Assembly: GCA_040112665.1 (NCBI GenBank)
Contig: CP157796.1
Coordinates: 994,813-1,058,812 of the forward strand
Direction of reading: 5' to 3'
DNA: 64,000 nt
Origin: Oceanicaulis sp.
GTDB lineage: Bacteria; Pseudomonadota; Alphaproteobacteria; Caulobacterales; Maricaulaceae
Part shown: positions 7,837 through 16,176 of the stretch, one piece after another
Numbering within the stretch: position 1 is the stretch's first letter
How the letters are laid out: every line of letters begins with the position of its first letter
Program-made: the position numbers and the translations under genes
Notes under the pieces: generated by a model
Seen by the model: only the letters and a program-made list of their open reading frames with translations
Databases searched by the model: none
What the model was told of the DNA's origin: nothing

Positions 7837-8403
7837 ATGAAGATCAACGGCAACGAAATCAAGCCGGGCAACGTCATTAAGCACCAGGACACGCTCTGGG
7901 TCGCGGTGAAGGCCGAGCACGTCAAGCCGGGCAAGGGCGGCGCCTTCGCCCAGGTGGAGTTGAAGAACCTGCTCGACGGCCGCAAGCTCAACGAACGCTT
8001 CCGCTCCGCGGACAAGGTCGAGCGCGTCCGGCTCGAGCAGCGCGACTATCAGTATCTCTACCCCGAAGGCGAGATGCTGGTGTTCATGAACACCGAGACC
8101 TACGACCAGATCATGCTGCAGACCGAGTTCGTCGGCGAGGACCGCGCGGCCTTCCTGACCGACGGCATGATGGTCACCGTGGAGTTCTACGAGGACAAGC
8201 CGATCGGGTTCGAACTGCCCACCCATGTCGAGCTCGAAGTGATCGAGACCGAGCCGGTGGTGAAAGGCCAGACCGCGGCGAACTCGTTCAAGCCGGCCAT
8301 CCTGACCGGAAACATCCGCTCCGCCGTGCCGCCCTTCGTGGGCGTGGGCGAGCGCATCGTCGTCGCCACCGAAGACGGCTCCTACGTGCGCCGGGCGGAC
8401 TAG
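7837..8403 (+). CDS. efp: Translation elongation factor P
   Basis: A 188-aa protein starting at [11 protein letters not shown]; an upstream in-frame start would add 18 Arg/Ala residues not found in the family. The KOW-like domain I carries the loop VKPGKGGAF, with Lys33 as the residue that is beta-lysylated in lysine-type EF-P. OB domains II and III follow, ending [13 protein letters not shown] relieves ribosome stalling at polyproline. No epmA/epmB-like modification gene is in the window. Confidence 0.96.
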   Translation: MKINGNEIKPGNVIKHQDTLWVAVKAEHVKPGKGGAFAQVELKNLLDGRKLNERFRSADKVERVRLEQRDYQYLYPEGEMLVFMNTETYDQIMLQTEFVGEDRAAFLTDGMMVTVEFYEDKPIGFELPTHVELEVIETEPVVKGQTAANSFKPAILTGNIRSAVPPFVGVGERIVVATEDGSYVRRAD

Positions 8404-8407
8404 GACC

Positions 8408-9202
8408 TTGGCGCAAGTCTCAGCCCTCATGCAGGTGATGACCGGCGCGGCCCGCAAGGCCGGCCGCCGGCTCGCGCGCGACTTCAACGAGATCGAGCAC
8501 CTGCAGGTCTCCAAGAAAGGCCCGGCCGACTTCGTCACCGCCGCCGATCTCAAGGCCGAGCAGATCGTCTTCGAGGAGCTGTCGAAGGCCCGTCCCGGCT
8601 ACGGCTTCCTGATGGAGGAGCGCGGCGCGGTCGAGGGCACCGACAAGTCCCACCGCTGGATCGTCGACCCGCTCGACGGCACGCTGAACTTCATGCACGC
8701 CCAGCCCCATTTCGCCGTGTCCATCGGGCTCGAGCGCGAAGGCGAGCTGGTCGCCGGCGTGGTCTACAACCCCGCCACCGACGAGCTTTTCCACGCCGAG
8801 AAGGGCCGGGGCTGTTACGTCAACGACCGCCGCCTGCGCGTCTCGGAACGCCGCAGCTTCCAGGAGGCCGTGATCGGCACCGGAACGCCGTTCTTCGGCA
8901 AGTCCGGCCATGCGCGCTTCCTCAAGGAGCTTCACCAGATCATGCCGATGTGCGCGGGCATCCGCCGCTACGGCTCGGCCGCGCTCGATCTGGCCTGGGT
9001 GGCCGCAGGCCGGCTGGACGGGTTCTGGGAGCGCGATCTGAAGCCCTGGGACATCGCCGCGGGCATCGTCCTGGTGCGCGAGGCGGGCGGCTTCGCCGGC
9101 TCGATCGAGAGCACCGGCGACGTCATGGAGACCGGCCATATCGCCGCCGGCAACGAAGCGATCCTCGCCGAGCTGAGACAGCGCCTGGGCAAGGCGGCGT
9201 AA
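8408..9202 (+). CDS. suhB: Inositol-1-monophosphatase family protein (SuhB type)
   Basis: A 264-aa Mg-dependent phosphatase. Metal-binding motifs are DFVTAAD, LMEERGAVEG, WIVDPLDGTLNF and KPWDIAAGIVL. The frame opens at a TTG (8408) only 4 bp after the efp stop; an ATG at 8429 is an alternative. It probably hydrolyses inositol-1-phosphate. SuhB in enterobacteria also takes part in rRNA antitermination, which the sequence cannot confirm here. Likely co-transcribed with efp. Confidence 0.93.
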   Translation: MAQVSALMQVMTGAARKAGRRLARDFNEIEHLQVSKKGPADFVTAADLKAEQIVFEELSKARPGYGFLMEERGAVEGTDKSHRWIVDPLDGTLNFMHAQPHFAVSIGLEREGELVAGVVYNPATDELFHAEKGRGCYVNDRRLRVSERRSFQEAVIGTGTPFFGKSGHARFLKELHQIMPMCAGIRRYGSAALDLAWVAAGRLDGFWERDLKPWDIAAGIVLVREAGGFAGSIESTGDVMETGHIAAGNEAILAELRQRLGKAA

Positions 9203-9248
9203 GCGCCGCTTCGCCCCGTTACCCGATTCAGCCCGGTCACGGCCCGGT

Positions 9249-9277
9249 TTGCCGTTTTTTGCACTGCACAATATACT
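9249..9277 (+). promoter_or_regulatory. Sigma70-like promoter for otsAB
   Basis: TTGCCG (9249-9254), a 17-bp spacer and TATACT (9272-9277) form a near-consensus housekeeping promoter. The expected transcript start is near 9283, giving a leader of about 70 nt before otsA, with a U-tailed hairpin directly in it. Confidence 0.6.
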
Positions 9278-9293
9278 TCCATGCAGGAACCAG

Positions 9294-9313
9294 AAGCGGC
9301 TTTAGCCGCTTTT
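9294..9313 (+). terminator. Short U-tailed hairpin (suhB terminator or otsA leader attenuator)
   Basis: AAGCGGC (9294-9300), loop TTTA, GCCGCTT (9305-9311), with the T-run TTTT at 9310-9313. It can end transcripts from efp-suhB. Because it lies just after the predicted otsA transcript start, it could also limit otsAB expression. Confidence 0.6.
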
Positions 9314-9354
9314 CAGCACGGGAGCGGCGGGCGCAAGCGAACCGGTTGAATAAT

Positions 9355-10779
9355 ATGCATTCTTCACAGCGACTCGTGATCGTCTCCAACCGGGCTCCGG
9401 CGGACGGTCTGGGGGCCGGCGGGCTGGCTGCGGCGCTCTCTGACGCGCTGACCGGCCGCGAAGCGCTGTGGATGGGGTGGAGCGGCGAAACCTCCCCCGA
9501 CGCCGAAGCCAAACCCAGCGAGACGCGCAGCTTCGGCGACCTCACCGTCAGCCTGATGGACCTCACCGAGGACGAGCGCGACCGGTATTACCTGGGATAT
9601 TCCAACCGCACGCTCTGGCCGGCCCTGCACTACCGGCTCGATCTCAGCGATTTCGATCCCGACGACCTCAAGGTCTATCGCAGCGTCAACGCGCGTTTCG
9701 CCGACCGTCTGGCCGAGGCGGTCAAACCCGGCGATCTCATCTGGGTGCACGATTACCACCTGATCCCGCTGGCCGCCGAGCTCAGAAAACGCGGCCTCAG
9801 GAACCCGATCGGCTTTTTCCTGCACATCCCGTTTCCACCGGGAGAGATCTTCGGCGCCATCCCCGGCGCGGACGATCTGGTCGCCGGGCTCTGCGCCTAT
9901 GACGTGATCGGCTTTCAGAGCGATCAGGACCGGGCGAATTTCGAGCGCCTGACCCTGGCGCGCGGCGGCGCGCACACCCCTGACGGCCGGATCGCGATGA
10001 ACGGCCGGCTGTGCCGGGCGCGGGCCTATCCGATCGGCATCGACGCGCAGGCCTTCCGCGCTCTGGCCGAACAGAGCGACGCCCCCGGCGCGCTGGCCGG
10101 CGAGGGCGTGAAGGCGATGATCGGCGTGGACCGGATGGACTATTCCAAGGGTCTGCCCGAGCGCATGGAGGGGCTGGACGCGTTCTTCGAAGCCCGGCCC
10201 GAAGCGCGCGGACAGGTCTCGCTGGTTCAGATCACCCCGACCAGCCGCGCCGACCTGCCCGCCTACGCCGATCTGCGCCGCGCGCTCGACGAGGCGGTGG
10301 GCCATGTCAACGGCAAGTATGGCGAGGTGGACTGGACGCCGGTGCACTACATCGCCCGCGGCGTGCCGCGCGAAGAACTCGCCGCGCTCTACCGGCAGGC
10401 CGCGATCGGCCTGGTCACGCCCCTGCGCGACGGCATGAATCTCGTCGCCAAGGAGTTCGTCGCCGCCCAGGACCCGGACGATCCGGGCGTTCTGATCCTC
10501 AGCGAATTCGCCGGCGCGGCCGAGCAGATGAGCGAAGCCCTGCAGGTCAATCCGCACGATCCGGACTCGATCGCAGACGCGATCGCGACCGCGCTCGACA
10601 TGGATCTCGACGAGCGCAAGCGCCGTCACGCGGCCCTGTGGAAGACCATAGACGCGCAGGACGCGCGCTGGTGGTGCCGCCGGTTCGAGACCGATCTGAA
10701 AGCCTATGACCAGACCCGGGCCGAGCAGCGCGGGCGCCTGGCCGCCGCCCTCACCGGATTTGCAGCGAGCGTACAGTGA
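9355..10779 (+). CDS. otsA: Trehalose-6-phosphate synthase OtsA
   Basis: A 474-aa GT20 glycosyltransferase making trehalose-6-phosphate from UDP-glucose and glucose-6-phosphate. It starts at ATG 9355 with LVIVSNRAP, the family's N-terminal loop. Other motifs are [38 protein letters not shown] and [15 protein letters not shown], all typical of substrate and UDP binding. The frame is open further upstream, but that part does not resemble OtsA. It overlaps otsB by 4 bp. Trehalose gives osmotic and desiccation protection, fitting a saline habitat. Confidence 0.97.
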   Translation: MHSSQRLVIVSNRAPADGLGAGGLAAALSDALTGREALWMGWSGETSPDAEAKPSETRSFGDLTVSLMDLTEDERDRYYLGYSNRTLWPALHYRLDLSDFDPDDLKVYRSVNARFADRLAEAVKPGDLIWVHDYHLIPLAAELRKRGLRNPIGFFLHIPFPPGEIFGAIPGADDLVAGLCAYDVIGFQSDQDRANFERLTLARGGAHTPDGRIAMNGRLCRARAYPIGIDAQAFRALAEQSDAPGALAGEGVKAMIGVDRMDYSKGLPERMEGLDAFFEARPEARGQVSLVQITPTSRADLPAYADLRRALDEAVGHVNGKYGEVDWTPVHYIARGVPREELAALYRQAAIGLVTPLRDGMNLVAKEFVAAQDPDDPGVLILSEFAGAAEQMSEALQVNPHDPDSIADAIATALDMDLDERKRRHAALWKTIDAQDARWWCRRFETDLKAYDQTRAEQRGRLAAALTGFAASVQ

Positions 10780-11555
10780 GGTCCGCCATGGGAGCGGACG
10801 CCCTCTTCCTCGATTTCGACGGCACGCTGGCCGACATCGTCGACGATCCCGACGCCGCCGCACTGCCGCCCGGCTTCGGCGGCGTGCTCGCCTCGATCGC
10901 GGACGCCTATGGCGGCGCGGTGGCCGTGGTGTCGGGCCGCGCGGTCGAGAGCCTGGACGCCCGCCTGCCGAAAGGCCTGTGGCGCGTGGGCGGTCACGGC
11001 GCGGAGATCGCTGCGCCCGGCAAGCCGCCGCAGTCGTCCAGCCGCATTCCCGACGCGGTCGCCGAGGCCGCACGCTGGCTCGACCAGTCCTATCCGGGCG
11101 TGAAGATCGAACCCAAACCCACCGGCGTCGCGGTGCATTTCCGCCACGCCAGGCATGCCGAGAACGCCTGCCGCCAGGCGCTTGAACGCGCGCTCGAGGC
11201 CGCGCCGGGCTATGTGCTGCAGGAGGGCAAGTGCGTGATCGAGGCGCGCCCGGCCGGGCTGGACAAGGGCGCGGCGCTTCAGACCCTGATGAAACAGGCG
11301 CCCTTCAAGGGAAAGCGGCCGATCGCGATCGGCGACGACGTCACCGACGGCTCGATGATGATGGCGGCGAAGCGCGCCGGCGGTCTGGGGCTTGGGGTGG
11401 GCGTCGACCTGCCCGGCGCCCAGCGGCGTTTCGAGCATCCGGTCGAAGTGCGCGCCTGGCTGATCGGCAAGCTGGCGCCGCCCCGCTCGCGCCGGCCGGA
11501 GCCTGAATTCCCGCGTTCCGAGGCGCTGATCGCAGGCGCCGCTCTGACGCCCTAA
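10776..11555 (+). CDS. otsB: Trehalose-6-phosphate phosphatase OtsB
   Basis: A 259-aa HAD-superfamily phosphatase removing phosphate from trehalose-6-phosphate. The nucleophile motif FLDFDGTLADI is at the N terminus, VVSGRAVESL follows, and the acidic motif IGDDVTDGSMM is near residue 190. The GTG start at 10776 overlaps the otsA stop (GTGA), suggesting translational coupling; an ATG at 10788 is an alternative. The C-terminal tail is Pro/Arg-rich. Confidence 0.95.
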   Translation: MRSAMGADALFLDFDGTLADIVDDPDAAALPPGFGGVLASIADAYGGAVAVVSGRAVESLDARLPKGLWRVGGHGAEIAAPGKPPQSSSRIPDAVAEAARWLDQSYPGVKIEPKPTGVAVHFRHARHAENACRQALERALEAAPGYVLQEGKCVIEARPAGLDKGAALQTLMKQAPFKGKRPIAIGDDVTDGSMMMAAKRAGGLGLGVGVDLPGAQRRFEHPVEVRAWLIGKLAPPRSRRPEPEFPRSEALIAGAALTP

Positions 11556-11631
11556 TTCGGCCAAGCCTCTTGCCTTTGCTCGTTTCCGGGGCCAAGCCTC
11601 GAACCACGCGCGCAAGACCGAAGGGGCCGAT

Positions 11632-12699
11632 ATGGACCGACGACGAGACGACGACGCCCGCGAGCGCCAGCCCGCCGGCCCGCGCAGAGCCCGCTTCACC
11701 GGGCCGGGCCAGTACGTGCTGTGGATGGCGGTGTTTCTCGCCGCGGTCGTTCTGCTCGCCGCGATCCTGCACCAGCCTCTGATCGACGCTTTCGAGGCGA
11801 ACCCGGCGATCAACGGCGTCATTCTGGGCGTGCTGCTGATCGGCGTCGCCTACACCTTCGTGCAGGCGCTCGCGATCGGGCCCAGCGCGCGCTGGCTGGT
11901 CCGGCTTCACGAAGCCGATCATCCGTCCGAACTGCCCAGCCCGCCCTCGCTGATCGCGCCGATGGCCGCGCTGATCACCGACGCAGCGGACGGACGCTCC
12001 CGCCTGTCGGCGGCGAGCGCGCGCGTGGTGCTGGATTCGGTCGCCGCGCGCATGGCCGAAAGCGGCGCCTTCACCCGCTATTTCGGCCGGCTTCTGATCT
12101 TCCTGGGCCTTCTGGGCACGTTCTACGGCCTTCTGCTGGTCGTCTCCGACGTCGGCGATGCGGTGCGCGCGGTCAGCGCCACGGCGAGCGGCGCCAGCGA
12201 GGACCAGGCCGCCGCCCTGATGAGCGCGATCGAACAGCCGATCTCAGGCATGGGCACCGCGTTCGCAAGCTCGCTCTTCGGCCTCGCGGGCTCGCTGATC
12301 ATCGGTTTCCTGGAGCTTCAGGCGAGCCGGGCGCAGAACCGGTTCTATAACGAGGTCGAGGAATGGCTGTCCTCGATCTCGCGCCTGTCTGCGGCCGGTC
12401 CGGCTGCCGGCGCAGGCGAGGATGTCGGCGGCGGCGCCTATGTCGGCGCGCTGCTCGAACAGAGCGCCGAAGCGCTCGACAAGCTCAGCCATAATCTCGA
12501 ACGCCACACCCGGCAGCTTGAAACCATCATGAGCCGTTTCGCCGACGAGGCCGCCGAGAGCCAGCGCGAAAGCGCGCGCATGCTGCGCGACGAGATCAAG
12601 GTTCTGGTGCGCGCGCTGGAAGCCCAGGCCCGGCTCAATCGCGAGCGCGGCGGCTCGGACAATTCCGGCCCGCCCCCGCCGCCGGGACGCGAGCGCTAG
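11632..12699 (+). CDS. MotA/TolQ/ExbB-type proton channel protein
   Basis: A 355-aa membrane protein. Four transmembrane segments fall at about residues 26-48, 61-82, 151-172 and 203-227. The third and fourth carry the MotA/TolQ/ExbB channel signature (LGLLGTFYGLLLVV and GMGTAFASSLFGLAGSLI). A short C-terminal coiled coil (about 275-330) is rich in Glu/Arg. The stator-like partner gene starts 3 bp later, so the two very likely form one proton-driven complex in the inner membrane. The absence of flagellar, tol or tonB genes nearby argues against MotA, TolQ or ExbB proper. The role is unknown. Confidence 0.85.
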   Translation: MDRRRDDDARERQPAGPRRARFTGPGQYVLWMAVFLAAVVLLAAILHQPLIDAFEANPAINGVILGVLLIGVAYTFVQALAIGPSARWLVRLHEADHPSELPSPPSLIAPMAALITDAADGRSRLSAASARVVLDSVAARMAESGAFTRYFGRLLIFLGLLGTFYGLLLVVSDVGDAVRAVSATASGASEDQAAALMSAIEQPISGMGTAFASSLFGLAGSLIIGFLELQASRAQNRFYNEVEEWLSSISRLSAAGPAAGAGEDVGGGAYVGALLEQSAEALDKLSHNLERHTRQLETIMSRFADEAAESQRESARMLRDEIKVLVRALEAQARLNRERGGSDNSGPPPPPGRER

Positions 12700-12701
12700 A
12701 C

Positions 12702-13718
12702 ATGGCCCTGCCGCGCCATCTCGCCTTCTCCCAGACCGAGTCCGGTGATTACTGGCCGGGCTTCGTGGACGCGCTCGCCACGCTTTTGCTGGTGATCGTG
12801 TTCCTGCTCGCGGTGTTCACCGCCGGCCAGTTCGCGCTGAGCCAGGCGCTGGGCGATCGCGACGCGGAACTCTCCCGGCTGAACGCCCAGCTCGCAAGCC
12901 TGGCCGAGGAACTCGATCTGGCCGAAAGCGAGAACCGGGCCCTGTCTCTACGCGTCGACAACCTCGAAGCCGACAACGCCCAGCTCAGCACGGCGAACGA
13001 CGCGCTGGCCGCCCAGGTCGCCGGGCTTCAGGAAGGCCTCGCCGCCGCCCGCGAGCAGCTCGAGGACGAAGAGGCGCTCAACGAGGAAGCCCAGGCCACG
13101 ATCGCCCTTTTGAACAACCAGATGGCCGCGCTGAGGCAGGAACTCGCGCGCCTGAACGAGGCGCTGAACGCCTCAGAAGCGCGCGAAGCCGAGCTCGAGG
13201 CCGAAGTGGTCAATCTCGGCCGCCGCCTCAATCAGGCGCTGGCGAGCGAGGTGGCGCGGCTGGCGCGGTATCGCTCGGAGTTCTTCGGCCGGCTTCTGGA
13301 GATCCTCGGCAACCGCTCGGGCGTGCGCGTGGTCGGCGACCGGTTCGTGTTCGAAACCGACGTGCTCTTCGCCTCGGGCTCGGCGACGCTGAGCCCTGAA
13401 GGCCGCGCCTCGCTGGATCCGATCGCCGACGCCATCGTCCAGCTCACCGATGAGATTCCCTCCGATCTCGACTGGGTGCTGCGCGTGGACGGACATACAG
13501 ACCCGATCCCGCCGGGCCCGAGCATTCCGTTCGCGAGCAATTGGGAACTCTCAACCGCGCGCTCCCTGTCGGTGATCGAATATCTGATCGACCAGGGCGT
13601 CCCGCCGCGGCGCCTTCTGGCCGCGGGCTTCGGTGACAACTATCCGATCGCCGAGGGGCGCACTGCCGAAGCGAACGCCCGCAACCGCCGCATCGAGCTG
13701 AAGCTCACCGATCGGTAG
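12702..13718 (+). CDS. MotB-like protein: one TM, long coiled coil, OmpA peptidoglycan-binding domain
   Basis: A 338-aa protein with three parts. One TM helix near residues 18-45 contains YWPGFVDALATLLLVIV, with Asp23 in the position of the protonated MotB aspartate. A coiled coil of about 150 residues follows, full of Glu/Leu/Ala heptads. The C terminus is an OmpA-like domain with FASGSATLSPEGR, DGHTDPIPPG, NWELSTARSLSVIEYL, and NARNRRIELKL. The TM would sit in the MotA-like channel while the OmpA domain holds the cell wall. The long coiled coil distinguishes it from MotB and TolR. Confidence 0.88.
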   Translation: MALPRHLAFSQTESGDYWPGFVDALATLLLVIVFLLAVFTAGQFALSQALGDRDAELSRLNAQLASLAEELDLAESENRALSLRVDNLEADNAQLSTANDALAAQVAGLQEGLAAAREQLEDEEALNEEAQATIALLNNQMAALRQELARLNEALNASEAREAELEAEVVNLGRRLNQALASEVARLARYRSEFFGRLLEILGNRSGVRVVGDRFVFETDVLFASGSATLSPEGRASLDPIADAIVQLTDEIPSDLDWVLRVDGHTDPIPPGPSIPFASNWELSTARSLSVIEYLIDQGVPPRRLLAAGFGDNYPIAEGRTAEANARNRRIELKLTDR

Positions 13719-13738
13719 CCGGCGTTTCGCATAAGACC

Positions 13739-13770
13739 AAAAAAAAGCGGCGGCCGTTTCCGGCCGCCGC
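13739..13770 (-). terminator. Intrinsic terminator of the symporter operon
   Basis: GCGGCGGCCG (13747-13756) pairs perfectly with CGGCCGCCGC (13761-13770) around TTTC. On the minus strand it is followed by a run of Ts (A-run at 13739-13746), so it ends transcription from the symporter gene. The stem may also stop the convergent transcript. Confidence 0.9.
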
Positions 13771-13793
13771 GTCAGGTGAGGAAGGCGGTGCGC

Positions 13794-15725
13794 CTATTCG
13801 GCCGGCGCGTGGCTCACATGGGCGTGGCCTGAGGGGATGCGGATCTCCTCGACCATGTCCTGCACCTCCTGGGGCGGGGCCTTGGTGGCCAGCGCCGTGA
13901 CGACCGCCACGGTGAAGGCGACCGCCATGCCGATCGCGCCGAAGCCTTCGGGGCTGACCCCGAGGAACCACTGGTCGGCGGTTCCGGCCGCGAAGCTCGG
14001 CAGCAGGCCGAACACCCCCAGAAGGAAGGCGAGCACGCCCGCACCGGCGACCGCCAGCATGGGCCGTGTGTCGCTCTCGCTTCTGAGGCCGAAGTGCAGG
14101 ATCGTCATCACCGCGGCGATCAGCAGCGCACAGGCCGCCAGCACGCCGGAGGAGAAGCCGATCTTGAAGTGCACGATATAGGCGGCCGTGACCGTGAGAC
14201 CCACGCTCATGCCCGCGATCGCGCCTTCCTTGTTCATGCGCTTCCAGAAGATCCCGAGGAAGATCACCGGGAAGAAGCTGGCCGCGCCGAGCCCGAAGGC
14301 GAAGGCCACCACCGCCGCCACGAAGCCGGGCGGGTGGATGCCGGCGTAGATCGCCACCAGCACCGCGCCGACGGCGGCGAAGCGGGCCACCAGCAGCTCC
14401 TGGGTGTCGGACATGTTCTTGAACAAGACCTTCCGGCACAGATCATGACTGACCGCGGAGCTGATCACCATCAAGAGCCCCGCCGCGGTGGACAGCGCGG
14501 CGGCGAGACCGCCCGCGACCACCAGGCCGATCACCCAGCCGGGCAGATTGCCGATCTCGGGATTGGCCAGCACGAAGATGTCGCGGTCCAGCGTGGTGAC
14601 CTCGTTGGCCGCCTCGTCGGCGCGGTACTGGATCCGGCCGTCGCCGTTCTTGTCGGTGAAGCCCAGGAGCCCGGTGCGCTCCCAGTTGTAGAACCATTGC
14701 GGCGTTCCGCCTTCACCCTGTTCGGCGGCCCGGGCTTCGCCCCGGCGCACGTCGACGGAGTATTCGCTCTCGTTGACGGTCTCGATGAAGTTCGAGCGCG
14801 CGAACACGGCCACGGCGGGCGCGGTGGTGTACAGGATGGCGATGAAGATCAGCGCCCAGCCGGCGGACTTCCGCGCATCCGACGCCTTGGGCACGGTGAA
14901 GAAGCGGATGATCACGTGCGGCAGGCCCGCCGTGCCCACCATCAGCGCCAGCGTGATGCAGAACACGTCGATCATCGCCTTCTGGCCCTGCAGATAGGAC
15001 GTGAACCCCAGATCGGTCAGCGTCCGGTCGAGATTGACCAGCAGGGGCGTGCCGTCGGCGGTGTTGCCGATGAAGCCCAGCTGCGGGATCGGCGTGCCGG
15101 TGATCTGCAGGCTCAGGAAGATCGCCGGAACGGTGAAGGCGAAGATCAGCACGCAGTACTGCGCGACCTGGGTGTAGGTCACGCCCTTCATCCCGCCGAG
15201 CACGGCGTAGAACAGCACGATGATCGCCCCGATGATCACCCCGAGCTCGATATCGACCCCGAGAAAGTTCGAGAACGCGATGCCCGTGCCGCGCATCTGC
15301 CCGGCGATATAGGTGAAGGAGATGAACAGCGCGCAGATCACCGCGACGATGCGGGCGGCCTGGCTGTAATACCGGTCGCCGACGAAGTCGGGCACGGTGA
15401 ACTTGCCGAATTTCCTCAGATAGGGCGCGAGCAGCAGCGCCAGCAGCACGTAGCCGCCGGTCCAGCCCATCAGGAAGACCGAGCCGTCATAGCCCATGAA
15501 GGCGATGAGGCCGGCCATGGACAGAAAGCTCGCCGCGCTCATCCAGTCCGCGGCGGTGGCCATGCCGTTGAAGACCGGATGCACGTCGTGCCCGGCCACG
15601 TAGAAATCGTTGGTGGTCGACGCGCGGGCCCAGACGGCGATGCCGATATAAAGCCCGAACGTCGTGATGACGAAAAACGCGGTCCAGAACAGCGTCGTGG
15701 ACATGCCGAAAATGGTCGGTTCCAT
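13794..15725 (-). CDS. Sodium/solute symporter large subunit (VC_2705/ActP-like)
   Basis: A 643-aa protein with about 13 TM helices of the SSS family. Family landmarks include ASFLSMAGLIAFMGYDGSVF, the core GGMKGVTYTQVAQY, and a late GLAAALSTAAGLLMVISSAVSHDL. The nearest family is the two-component type paired with a small DUF4212 subunit; transport of acetate or another organic anion with Na+ is likely but not proven. A hydrophilic loop at about residues 320-385 carries DKNGDGRI, which resembles a calcium loop. It is 13 bp downstream of the small-subunit gene. Confidence 0.92.
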   Translation of the reverse strand: MEPTIFGMSTTLFWTAFFVITTFGLYIGIAVWARASTTNDFYVAGHDVHPVFNGMATAADWMSAASFLSMAGLIAFMGYDGSVFLMGWTGGYVLLALLLAPYLRKFGKFTVPDFVGDRYYSQAARIVAVICALFISFTYIAGQMRGTGIAFSNFLGVDIELGVIIGAIIVLFYAVLGGMKGVTYTQVAQYCVLIFAFTVPAIFLSLQITGTPIPQLGFIGNTADGTPLLVNLDRTLTDLGFTSYLQGQKAMIDVFCITLALMVGTAGLPHVIIRFFTVPKASDARKSAGWALIFIAILYTTAPAVAVFARSNFIETVNESEYSVDVRRGEARAAEQGEGGTPQWFYNWERTGLLGFTDKNGDGRIQYRADEAANEVTTLDRDIFVLANPEIGNLPGWVIGLVVAGGLAAALSTAAGLLMVISSAVSHDLCRKVLFKNMSDTQELLVARFAAVGAVLVAIYAGIHPPGFVAAVVAFAFGLGAASFFPVIFLGIFWKRMNKEGAIAGMSVGLTVTAAYIVHFKIGFSSGVLAACALLIAAVMTILHFGLRSESDTRPMLAVAGAGVLAFLLGVFGLLPSFAAGTADQWFLGVSPEGFGAIGMAVAFTVAVVTALATKAPPQEVQDMVEEIRIPSGHAHVSHAPAE

Positions 15726-15738
15726 GGCTGAGCCCTCC

Positions 15739-16056
15739 CTAGCCTTCGTCGTCGTCGACGTCGTACTTGCGCTCGATGCGGTGCATCACGGCGGAGTACA
15801 CGAAGATCAGGATCACGAAGACGTAGATCGCGCCCTGCTGGGCGAACCAGAACCCCAGCGGCGCGCCGCCGATGGACCACTGGTCCAGAAAATCGCGGAA
15901 CAGGATGCCCGCGCCGAACGAGACCGCGAACCAGATCGACAGAAGGATCGCCATCAAAGCGAGGTTTTCCTTCCAGTATTTCTGGAACTGGGTTTCGGTG
16001 ATGTCGTGGTCGCCGGCGACCGTCCCCGGCCGTCCGTGCGTGTCTGAGCTCGCCAT
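15739..16056 (-). CDS. DUF4212 symporter small subunit
   Basis: A 105-aa protein with two TM helices (about residues 33-55 and 72-95). It has the family patterns QKYWKENLALMAILLSIWF, and FWFAQQGAIYVFVILIF. Proteins of this family are encoded directly before a VC_2705-type sodium symporter, as here, and are thought to be its small subunit. The remaining 120 bp upstream to btuD contain no recognisable site. Confidence 0.92.
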   Translation of the reverse strand: MASSDTHGRPGTVAGDHDITETQFQKYWKENLALMAILLSIWFAVSFGAGILFRDFLDQWSIGGAPLGFWFAQQGAIYVFVILIFVYSAVMHRIERKYDVDDDEG

Positions 16057-16176
16057 GGTGCGTCTCCTCCCGATGCGCCGGGTTTTCCCGGACTGGCGGA
16101 GACGATGACAGGTTCAAGCCGCCGAGGTGAGCCCGACCTTGGTCGGAGAGGGGGGAGGCGAGGGGCGAGACCGCCC

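Noticed and set aside
11632..13718. Possible Zorya-type defence system from the MotA/MotB-like pair
   Set aside because: No ZorC, ZorD or ZorE genes, no defence neighbours; the next genes are a sodium symporter.
14094..15731. Plus-strand 545-aa open frame over the symporter
   Set aside because: Low-complexity shadow (His/Arg/Gln/Asp rich) of a clear membrane transporter on the minus strand.
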